Assembly (NCBI GenBank): GCA_018432315.1
Contig: JAHDLB010000001.1
Coordinates: 186,001 to 250,000 of the forward strand
DNA: 64,000 bases
Direction: 5' to 3'
Origin: Anaerolineae bacterium
Lineage (GTDB): Bacteria > Chloroflexota > Anaerolineae > Aggregatilineales > Aggregatilineaceae
A model generated the notes under the pieces. The model was not told the DNA's origin. It saw nothing but the letters and a program-made list of their open reading frames with translations, and made no database searches. The translations under genes were made by a program, and so were the position numbers. This document shows, in pieces, positions 51,343 through 58,488 of the stretch; the first letter of the stretch is position 1; every line of letters begins with the position of its first letter.

Positions 51343-52323
51343 TCAAATACTAGGCTGGGCTGGCGCCGCCAGCGGCCCGCTGCCCACCCGCACCGTCACC
51401 GTCCACGCCTGGATCGCGCCCGGCGCCAGCAGCGGGCTGCGGCCCTTGCCCCACGCCGTTTCGAGGCTGTCGTGGAAGCCGGTGGTGATCTCCAGGGCGG
51501 CGGTCGCCACGCTGTTGACCGCGCCCTCGTCCACCCAGATGCCCAGGTAGGGGACCTCGTCCGGCGACCACGCCATGCACAGCCAATGATCGCCCGGCTC
51601 CTCGACCAGGGCCGCCCAGCCGACCGGGATCTCCGGCGGCGTGTACAGCTTGCGGCAGTTGCGCGCGCCGGGCGGCGCGACGCGGTCCAGCGCGAAGGGC
51701 GCGCCGTGCTGCGTGGTGGCTTGCGGCCAGCGGTAGCGCAGCCCGATCGCGCCGAAGTCGTGCGTCAGGCGGACGTTGACCAGCTCGGTGACGTGCTCCG
51801 GCAGGCGAATGCGCGTGTGGGGTGTCGCGGTGAACTGTGGGTGCGCGGCCCACAGCGCCGTGATCGGGCCATCGCCAGTGTTGGTCAGCGTATAGCCCAG
51901 GCGCAGCGTGGCCGGATCGGCCAGGGACAGGCTCCGCGTGAAGCGGTAGGGCAGGGCGCGCCCCTCGACGGCCAGGGTCAGCGCGCCATCCGCCGCCGCC
52001 TCGACGTCCCAGGCGAGCGCCCACACTTCGCCATGATCGGGCAGCGGCGCGCCCAGGTACGGGCCGGGCGCGGGGTAGCGGCAGGGCTTGATGGTGGGGA
52101 GCATCTCGTCCCAGCCGCTCATGTCCTGCACGATGAATTCCGCGCCGTATGCGACCGGCTGGAAGGGCCGGTCCGCGGGCGCGACCAGCCACTCGTGCCC
52201 GGTTTTCTTGTCGAGAATCGACGTGATTTTCGCGCCGGGGTCCGGCGTCGTGACGACGCGCAGCCGGTCGCTCTCCAGCGTCCAGGCGGGCACCCCCCGC
52301 CAGCTCGATTGGGTGAGGGCCAT
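51343..52323 (-). CDS. Galactose-mutarotase-like / aldose epimerase-family protein
   Basis: A 326-residue beta-sandwich protein resembling galactose mutarotases (DUF4432/DUF5107-type). VVTTPDPGAKITSILDKKTG is the usual opening, GWDEMLPTIKPC and AHPQFTA hold the likely substrate His/Asp/Glu positions. It is the last gene of the LacI-CUT1 operon and probably processes the imported sugar anomer or a sugar acid. Exact substrate is unknown. Confidence 0.78.
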   Translation of the reverse strand: MALTQSSWRGVPAWTLESDRLRVVTTPDPGAKITSILDKKTGHEWLVAPADRPFQPVAYGAEFIVQDMSGWDEMLPTIKPCRYPAPGPYLGAPLPDHGEVWALAWDVEAAADGALTLAVEGRALPYRFTRSLSLADPATLRLGYTLTNTGDGPITALWAAHPQFTATPHTRIRLPEHVTELVNVRLTHDFGAIGLRYRWPQATTQHGAPFALDRVAPPGARNCRKLYTPPEIPVGWAALVEEPGDHWLCMAWSPDEVPYLGIWVDEGAVNSVATAALEITTGFHDSLETAWGKGRSPLLAPGAIQAWTVTVRVGSGPLAAPAQPSI

Positions 52324-52331
52324 GCGCCGCC

Positions 52332-53159
52332 CTAGCCTTTCAGCGCGCCCAGGGTCATGCCCTTGACGATGTGTTTCTGGGCGATGAACACCAGGATCAG
52401 GGCGGGGATGGTGGCGAAGAACGCCGCCGCGGCCATCTCGCCGTAGCGGATGTTGTATTCCTGGGCGAACCCGGCGATGCCGACCGGGATGGTCATGGCG
52501 GCGGGCGTGCTGCTGAGCGTGAGCGCGAACAGGAATTCCTTCCAGCTAAAGACGAACACCAGCACCGCCGTCGCCGCGATGCCGGGCCGGGCGATGGGCA
52601 GCACGATGCGCAGGAAGGTTTGCAGGCGGCTGCACCCGTCGATGGCGGCGGCCTCTTCCAGCTCGACGGGCACATCGGCGAAGAAGCTGTGCAGCATCCA
52701 GAACGCCAGCGGCAGGTTGAGGATCGAATGGGCCATCACGATGGCGAGCGGCGTGTCGTAAATGTCGAGGGTGCGCGCGATGAGGTAGAACGGCCCGACG
52801 AAGATGATCGGCGGCAGCATGTTCACGAACAGCAGCCAGGCCATCACCAGCCCGCTGATCGCCCGCCGCCACCTGAACCGGCTGAGGCTGTAGGCGCCCA
52901 GCGCGGCCACGGCGATGACCACAGCCAGCGTCAGCCCGCCGACGACCAGGCTGTTGCGCGTCAGGTCGATGAAGCTGTTGCGGTTGCTCATGAACAACTG
53001 CTCGTAGTTGCGCCACGTGGGGTCGAACGCCCACGAGCCGGAGATGATGTCGCGGAACAGCTTGAGCGAGGTGAGGAACGTATAGACCACTGGCGCCAGG
53101 ATGATCAGGGCGAACAGCATCAGCACGCCGTGCAAGAGCCAAGTTCCGGGTTTTTTCAT
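52332..53159 (-). CDS. Carbohydrate ABC transporter permease, MalG type (CUT1)
   Basis: A 275-residue permease, six helices, with the EAA loop VELEEAAAIDGCSRLQTFLRI and the C-terminal IAQKHIVKGMTLGALKG typical of MalG. GAGGTG precedes the ATG. It stands between the MalF-type and mutarotase-like genes. Confidence 0.92.
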   Translation of the reverse strand: MKKPGTWLLHGVLMLFALIILAPVVYTFLTSLKLFRDIISGSWAFDPTWRNYEQLFMSNRNSFIDLTRNSLVVGGLTLAVVIAVAALGAYSLSRFRWRRAISGLVMAWLLFVNMLPPIIFVGPFYLIARTLDIYDTPLAIVMAHSILNLPLAFWMLHSFFADVPVELEEAAAIDGCSRLQTFLRIVLPIARPGIAATAVLVFVFSWKEFLFALTLSSTPAAMTIPVGIAGFAQEYNIRYGEMAAAAFFATIPALILVFIAQKHIVKGMTLGALKG

Positions 53160-53172
53160 GGGAGCACCTCGC

Positions 53173-54102
53173 CTAGCGCTGCCGGTTCACGTAATTGTTG
53201 AGCCACTGGTAGAACACGACGAACACCGACATGATCACCGCCGTCAGCAAGGCCAGCAGCGCGCCATAGCCCAGCCGCGTCTGCACGAAATAGACCTTGT
53301 AGATGTACAGGCTGATCACCTCGCTGGACGTACCGGGCCCGCCGCCGGTGAGCAGGAAGATCTGGTCGAAGACCTTGAAGGCCAGGATGGTGCGCAGCAT
53401 CAGCGCGACGATGATCGTGGGCCGCAGCAGCGGGAAGAAGATGTGGCGGTAGACCTGCACCTCGTTGGCGCCATCGACGCGCGCCGCCTCGCTCAGCTCG
53501 TAGGGCAGCGACTCGACCCCCGCCAGCATGATCAGGAACAGGAAGCTCGTCCAGTGCCACACGTCGACGATCATGACCGACACCAGCGCCAGGTCCGGAT
53601 TGGCGGTCCACAGCGGCCCAGTCAGCCCCAGCTCGAACAGGACCTGGTTGATGATCCCGTAGTTATAGTCGTACATCAGGCGCCAGATGGTCCCGATGGC
53701 AATCGGGGGAATCAGCAGCGGGATCATGTACACGCTGCGGTAGAACCAGGCGAACCGCCGCGCCCGGCTCACCAGGATCGCCAGCAGCAGCCCCAGCACC
53801 GCCTCGACGCACACCACGACGACCACGAACAGCAGCGTGTTCTTCAGCGCGTCGGGCACGACCGGGTCGTTGCGCAGCGTCTGGAAGTGGTCCAGGCCGA
53901 CGTACGTCCATTCGAGCTTGCCCTTGACGAACGCCATGTCCGACACGCTCATGCGCAGCAGTTGGCCGACCGGGTAGAGCGTCAGCACGGCCAGGAAGAT
54001 CAGGATCGGTGCCAGCGCCCAATACTGGAAGTTCGCATCGAGAAACGTGCTCAATCGCCATCGTTGCTGGCGGGTCATGTCCACTGCCGAAGTTGCCATC
54101 AT
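53173..54102 (-). CDS. Carbohydrate ABC transporter permease, MalF type (CUT1)
   Basis: A 309-residue permease: YWALAPILIFLAVLTLYPVG helix, periplasmic TYVGLDHFQTL, and EAA loop ELSEAARVDGANEVQVYRHI. Two adjacent ATGs (54102 and 54099) are possible starts with GGGCAGGGA upstream. It follows the binding-protein gene after a hairpin. Confidence 0.92.
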   Translation of the reverse strand: MMATSAVDMTRQQRWRLSTFLDANFQYWALAPILIFLAVLTLYPVGQLLRMSVSDMAFVKGKLEWTYVGLDHFQTLRNDPVVPDALKNTLLFVVVVVCVEAVLGLLLAILVSRARRFAWFYRSVYMIPLLIPPIAIGTIWRLMYDYNYGIINQVLFELGLTGPLWTANPDLALVSVMIVDVWHWTSFLFLIMLAGVESLPYELSEAARVDGANEVQVYRHIFFPLLRPTIIVALMLRTILAFKVFDQIFLLTGGGPGTSSEVISLYIYKVYFVQTRLGYGALLALLTAVIMSVFVVFYQWLNNYVNRQR

Positions 54103-54142
54103 TCCCTGCCCCTGGGCTAGCGAGTGCGCGAATGGTGTTCGG

Positions 54143-54172
54143 GGTAGGGGCGCACCCCCGCGCGCCCCTACC
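54143..54172 (-). repeat. REP-like intercistronic palindrome
   Basis: GGTAGGGGCGC (54143-54153) and GCGCCCCTACC (54162-54172) form a perfect 11-bp stem between the binding-protein and MalF-type genes. GTAGGGGCG/CGCCCCTAC palindromes occur as dispersed repeats in several bacterial groups, so this could be a mobile REP-type element reused as an mRNA stabiliser. Confidence 0.6.
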
Positions 54173-54189
54173 AAACGCGGTTGGTCAGG

Positions 54190-55560
54190 CTATTCGAGCG
54201 GCGTGACGTTGTAGCCGCCGCCTTCCAGGATCGCCTGGATTTCCTCGGCGGCCTCTTGCAGCGCTTCCTCCGGCGACAGCTCGTCGATGATCGCCTGGCT
54301 CATGCGGCGGTCGACGACCTCGACGATCTGCGGCGTTTCGGCCAGGCGCGGCTGGGCCTTGATGTACGGCGTGCTGTCGCCCATGGCCTTCATCCACCAG
54401 CCGAGCTTCTCGTCGCCCGCCAGTTCTTCGTAGACGTCCTGGCGCACGGGGATCGCGCCCGCGAGCGCGTAGTCGAGCTGGGCTTCCTTGCTGAGCGCCC
54501 ACTCCAGGAAGGTGAGCGCCGCCACCTGGCGCGCCTCTGGCAGGTTGTGCGGGATGCCCATCACCCAGATGCCCGACATGGTGGCCCGGCCCGCCGGGCC
54601 GCCCGGCACCACGTCCGCGCCGACGTTGCCCACCACGACCGACTGGTCTTCGTTGTCGAAGTTGGGCGCCGCCGCGCCGACCATGTGCGCCATCGCCAGC
54701 CGCCCGCTCGCCATCAACGCCAGGTTTTCGGCCTGGCCCATGTCGGCGTAGTTGGCCGGGCCATAGTTGCGGCCCAGGTTGAGCCACACGTTGGTGGCTT
54801 CGAGCGCTTCGGGGGCGGTCAGCCCCACCGACCATTCGCCGGTTTCGACGTCCAGCCGGATCACGCTGGTGCCGTAGCTCTCCAGGTACGCCTGATATTC
54901 CCAGTTCGGCGGCTTGGAGCGGATGGTGAAGCCGTGCATCTGCGGCGGATCGTGGAAGACCTGCGCGGCGGCCTCGACTTCGTCCCAGGTGGTCGGGACG
55001 GCGACACCTTCCGCTTCGAACAGGTCGCGGCGGTAGAAGAACAACTGGATGTTGCCGTTGATCGGCAGGCCGTAGATCTCGCCGTCGGGCGTCGAATAGC
55101 GCACGTTCGGGTCCCAGCGCGTGGACGAGTCGTACTCGATCACGTTCGGGTCGAGCTCGAAATCGGGCTTGATCTCCTTGATCGGCTTGACCAGCCCGCC
55201 CGCGTAGAACTGCATGTACCATTGCTCGTTCAGGTTGAGGATGTCGAACTCGCTCTCGTTGCCCTGGACCGCGTTGCGCGACTTTTCGAGCATCCCGGCG
55301 AAGGGCGTCACGTTGAGATTGACGTCGTTGCCGGTCGCGTCGACGTAGTTGTTGACCAGGACCTCGAAGCCGGGGAACCACGGGGAGTCGTTGATCAGGA
55401 TGGTAATCGGCTCGACCTGGGCGCGGTGGCGCAGGAAGTTGATGGTGCTCGCTTTTTGAGCAAACGAAACGCCGGGCGCGCTCGCCAGCAGCGCGCCGGT
55501 CGCTGCCGCGGCCCCTTTCAGCAGGTGGCGGCGGGTCAGTTTCGGGTTAGAACGGCTCAT
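54190..55560 (-). CDS. Sugar ABC transporter substrate-binding protein (family 1) with twin-arginine-like signal
   Basis: A 456-residue binding protein. The N-terminus has TRRHLLKGAAAATGALLAS (Arg pair at residues 10-11), a Tat-type signal, ending near SFA-QKA. The body has family-1 features: LINDSPWFPGFEVLVNNYV, IYGLPINGNIQLFFYRRDLF, and GIWVMGIPHNL. It follows the LacI gene by 35 bases and belongs to the same operon. Ligand is unknown; the divergent sulfatase suggests a desulfated glycan fragment. Confidence 0.9.
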   Translation of the reverse strand: MSRSNPKLTRRHLLKGAAAATGALLASAPGVSFAQKASTINFLRHRAQVEPITILINDSPWFPGFEVLVNNYVDATGNDVNLNVTPFAGMLEKSRNAVQGNESEFDILNLNEQWYMQFYAGGLVKPIKEIKPDFELDPNVIEYDSSTRWDPNVRYSTPDGEIYGLPINGNIQLFFYRRDLFEAEGVAVPTTWDEVEAAAQVFHDPPQMHGFTIRSKPPNWEYQAYLESYGTSVIRLDVETGEWSVGLTAPEALEATNVWLNLGRNYGPANYADMGQAENLALMASGRLAMAHMVGAAAPNFDNEDQSVVVGNVGADVVPGGPAGRATMSGIWVMGIPHNLPEARQVAALTFLEWALSKEAQLDYALAGAIPVRQDVYEELAGDEKLGWWMKAMGDSTPYIKAQPRLAETPQIVEVVDRRMSQAIIDELSPEEALQEAAEEIQAILEGGGYNVTPLE

Positions 55561-55595
55561 CAGAAACTCCTTTTATAACCACAATATTCGTCGGG

Positions 55596-56669
55596 TCATG
55601 GGCGAGATTGACGCAGTGGGCGTTCAGATTGGTTGGCAGTCCTCCTTTCGCCGGCGGGCCGCGCGGGGCCGGTCGTTCCACGGACGGTCAAATGAGTCGG
55701 CAGTAGCTGCTGCTCCGGCTGGCCGGGAATGGCCTCGCCGTGGAGCTGCCGTAGCAGAATTTCGGCGGCCATCGAGCCTTTGCGCAGCGCGTCCTGCCGG
55801 ATGGTCGTCAGCGGCGGGGTGAAGAACTGCGCCAGCAGCGCGTCGTCGGACCCGATCACGGAGATGTCGCCCGGCACGTCGTAGCCCACCCGCTGCAAAA
55901 GCTGGATCAGGCGGATCGCCATCAGGTCGTCGCTGCACGCGAAGGCCGTCGGCGGATCGGGCTGGGCGAGCAGGGCGGCGATGCGGTCCGGGTCGGGGCC
56001 GGTGTAGGCCGGCGTGTGCAGGACGAACGCATCCGGGATCGCCAACCCGTGGCGCTCGTAGGCGGTGCGATAGCCGCGCAGCAGCAGGTAGGCGTAAATC
56101 TTGTTGGGGGGGCTGGTGACCAGTCCGATGCGGCGGTGTCCCAGCTCGAAGAGGTGGTCCAGGGCTGCGATCGCGCCGCCTTCGAAATCGACATCGACCC
56201 ACGCGACGGGCGTCCCGTTGTCGGCGATGCGCTGGGTGAAGACGCACGGCGCGCCGCTGGCGATCAGCGCTTCGAGCTGCGGGTCGTTCATCGGCATGCT
56301 CATCAGGATGAAGCCATCGACCCGCCGCTGGCGGTACAGGTCGGTGTAGGGCACGGCGTCGCGCGTGAAGTGCACGAGCATATCGATGTTGTGGGCGCTC
56401 AGCACGCGCGAGATGCCGCGCAGGTTGTCGCTGTAGAGCGGGTAGCTGAACACTTCCTCGGCGCTCTGGTCGATGATCACACCCATCGAGTTGGCCTTGC
56501 CCTGGGCCAGCCCGCGCGCCAGCATGCTCGGCTGGTAGCCCAATTCGGCGATGACCTGCTGGACGTGGCGGCGGGTGGACTCGGCCACGTCGGGGTGATC
56601 GTTGATCACGCGCGAGACGGTTTTTTTCGAGACGTTGGCCGCTTTCGCGACGTCGGTAATCGTGGTCAT
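55596..56669 (-). CDS. LacI-family transcriptional regulator of the CUT1/sulfatase locus
   Basis: A 357-residue repressor: TTITDVAKAANVSKKTVSRVIN helix-turn-helix, YQPSMLARGLAQGKA hinge, effector domain starting MGVIIDQSAEEVF. The C-terminus has an extra, Arg/Pro-rich tail. The ATG at 56669 (MTTITDV) was chosen. Its divergent region with the sulfatase gene contains two abutting ACACCGGTGTC-type operators, so it probably controls itself, the importer and the sulfatase. Confidence 0.92.
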   Translation of the reverse strand: MTTITDVAKAANVSKKTVSRVINDHPDVAESTRRHVQQVIAELGYQPSMLARGLAQGKANSMGVIIDQSAEEVFSYPLYSDNLRGISRVLSAHNIDMLVHFTRDAVPYTDLYRQRRVDGFILMSMPMNDPQLEALIASGAPCVFTQRIADNGTPVAWVDVDFEGGAIAALDHLFELGHRRIGLVTSPPNKIYAYLLLRGYRTAYERHGLAIPDAFVLHTPAYTGPDPDRIAALLAQPDPPTAFACSDDLMAIRLIQLLQRVGYDVPGDISVIGSDDALLAQFFTPPLTTIRQDALRKGSMAAEILLRQLHGEAIPGQPEQQLLPTHLTVRGTTGPARPAGERRTANQSERPLRQSRP

Positions 56670-56717
56670 GGGCTTGAACGGGCGTCGTTTCCGCAGTATG
56701 ATAAAACCATCTGTGCT

Positions 56718-56741
56718 GACACCGGTGTCGGCACCGGTGTC
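56718..56741. promoter_or_regulatory. Two abutting LacI-type operators between LacI and sulfatase genes
   Basis: GACACCGGTGTC (56718-56729, perfect palindrome) directly abuts GGCACCGGTGTC (56730-56741). Central CG is the LacI-family hallmark. The same abutting 12+12 layout appears at 38098-38121. No clear promoter hexamers could be assigned. Confidence 0.65.
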
Positions 56742-56798
56742 AATATCATAAACTGGTTTTTGAGGCCCAGTCAAGCGGGTCGTTCAAGGAGTTCGGTT

Positions 56799-58304
56799 AT
56801 GAAGGCGATTATGCTGATGTTTGATTCGCTCAACCGCCACATGCTGCCGCCCTACGGCGCGCAGGGTGTGCACGCGCCCAACTTCACGCGGCTGGCCGAG
56901 CGCTGCGTCACGTTCGACAACTGCTACGTGGGCAGCATGCCCTGCATTCCCGCCCGCCGCGAGCTGCACACGGGCCGCTACAACTTCCTGCACCGGAGCT
57001 GGGGCCCGCTGGAACCGTTCGACGATTCGATGCCCGCCATCCTGGGCCGGGCCGGGATCTACACCCACCTCACGACCGATCACCAGCACTATTTCGAGGA
57101 TGGCGGCGCGACCTATCACAGCCGGTACCACACCTGGGAGTTCTCGCGCGGGCAGGAGGGCGACCAGTGGAAAGGCCACGTAGAAGACCCGGACATCCCC
57201 CCGGTGCGCGGCTCGCGGACGATCGATGGCTGGCACGGCGACTTCGAGGCGCGCAAGTACCGCCAGGATTGGGTCAACCGCCTGTACATGACCGACGAGG
57301 CAGACCATCCCCAGACGGTGACGGTCGATCACGGGATCGAGTTCATCCGCACCAACCGGGACGAGGACCGGTGGTTCGTGCAGATCGAGTGTTTCGACCC
57401 GCACGAGCCGTTCTTCAGCTACCAGAAGTACAAGGACCACTACCCGCACGAGTACGACGGGCCGCATTTCGACTGGCCGGACTACGCCCGCGTGACCGAA
57501 GACCCGCTCACCGCGCAGCACCTGAAGATGGAATACGCCGCGCTGGTGAGCATGTGCGACGCGTCGCTGGGCCGCGTGCTGGACGTGATGGACGAGTTGA
57601 ACCTGTGGGACGACACCCTGCTGATCGTCAACACCGATCACGGCTTCCTGCTGGGCGAGCACGATTGGTGGGCCAAGAACAAACAGCCCTGGTATAACGA
57701 GCTGGCGCACATTCCGCTGTCCATCTGGGACCCGCGCAGCCGCCGCCAGGGCGTCCGCTGTGACAGCCTGGTCCAGATGATCGACCTGCCCGCCACGCTG
57801 CTCGAGTATTTCGGCGTCGAGCGCCCGCCCGATATGCAGGGCGTCCCCCTGCGCGACGCGCTGGCGACCGGTGCGCCCACCCGCGAGGCGTGCCTCTTCG
57901 GCGTGATGGGGGCGCACGTCAACGTGACCGATGGGCGCTACGTCTACATGCGCGGCCCGGCCACGCCGGACAACGCGCCCCTCTACGAGTACACGCTGAT
58001 GCCCACCCACCTGCAAGGCATGTTCGCCGTCGAGGAGCTTCAGGACATCCAGCTCGCCGAGCCGTTCGCGTTCACCAAGGGCTGCCGCACGATGAAGATC
58101 GCCGCGCGGGCCTGGTCCACCCCGGCGCCGTTCGAAACCCTGCTGTTCGATCTCGCAGCCGATCCGCGCCAGGAGCATCCCATCCGGGATCGCGCCGTCG
58201 AGGAGCGGATGATCGCGCACATGATGCGCCTGATGCACGAGAACGACGCCCCGCCCGAACAATACGAGCGGCTGGGGCTGCCCGAGCCGGTGCTGGCCGG
58301 GTGA
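56799..58304 (+). CDS. Sulfatase (formylglycine-dependent)
   Basis: A 501-residue type I sulfatase. The CxPxR activation motif is C49-I-P-A-R53, the Cys that becomes formylglycine, followed by ELHTGRYN. Metal ligands are expected at the N-terminal IMLMFDSLNRH (Asp, Asn) and in LLIVNTDHGFLLGEHDWW. No signal peptide is seen, so it is probably cytoplasmic and acts on imported sulfated saccharides. AAGGAG precedes the ATG. Its maturation enzyme is not in the window. The substrate cannot be assigned. Confidence 0.92.
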   Translation: MKAIMLMFDSLNRHMLPPYGAQGVHAPNFTRLAERCVTFDNCYVGSMPCIPARRELHTGRYNFLHRSWGPLEPFDDSMPAILGRAGIYTHLTTDHQHYFEDGGATYHSRYHTWEFSRGQEGDQWKGHVEDPDIPPVRGSRTIDGWHGDFEARKYRQDWVNRLYMTDEADHPQTVTVDHGIEFIRTNRDEDRWFVQIECFDPHEPFFSYQKYKDHYPHEYDGPHFDWPDYARVTEDPLTAQHLKMEYAALVSMCDASLGRVLDVMDELNLWDDTLLIVNTDHGFLLGEHDWWAKNKQPWYNELAHIPLSIWDPRSRRQGVRCDSLVQMIDLPATLLEYFGVERPPDMQGVPLRDALATGAPTREACLFGVMGAHVNVTDGRYVYMRGPATPDNAPLYEYTLMPTHLQGMFAVEELQDIQLAEPFAFTKGCRTMKIAARAWSTPAPFETLLFDLAADPRQEHPIRDRAVEERMIAHMMRLMHENDAPPEQYERLGLPEPVLAG

Positions 58305-58311
58305 CGTTCCG

Positions 58312-58338
58312 GGGCCGCTGCGCGCGGCCCTGTTTTTT
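58312..58338 (+). terminator. Intrinsic terminator of the sulfatase gene
   Basis: GGGCCG (58312-58317), a 7-base loop and CGGCCC (58325-58330), followed by TGTTTTTT. Confidence 0.78.
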
Positions 58339-58393
58339 GGGCCCCGGTGGCAGGAGTGGCAGAGGGTCATTACAATCGCCGGGTGAGCGGCTG

Positions 58394-58422
58394 TTGGCCT
58401 GGGGCGCGGTTGGCCCTATCAT
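58394..58422 (+). promoter_or_regulatory. Candidate promoter of kdpDE
   Basis: TTGGCC (58394-58399), 17-base spacer, TATCAT (58417-58422), about 67 bases before the kdpD GTG. Confidence 0.55.
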
Positions 58423-58488
58423 GAGAGTAAGCGCGCCGGGCAGCAATTCGGCGCGGCGTGACCGGCCCGGTGGAGGCGAGCGGCAGAA

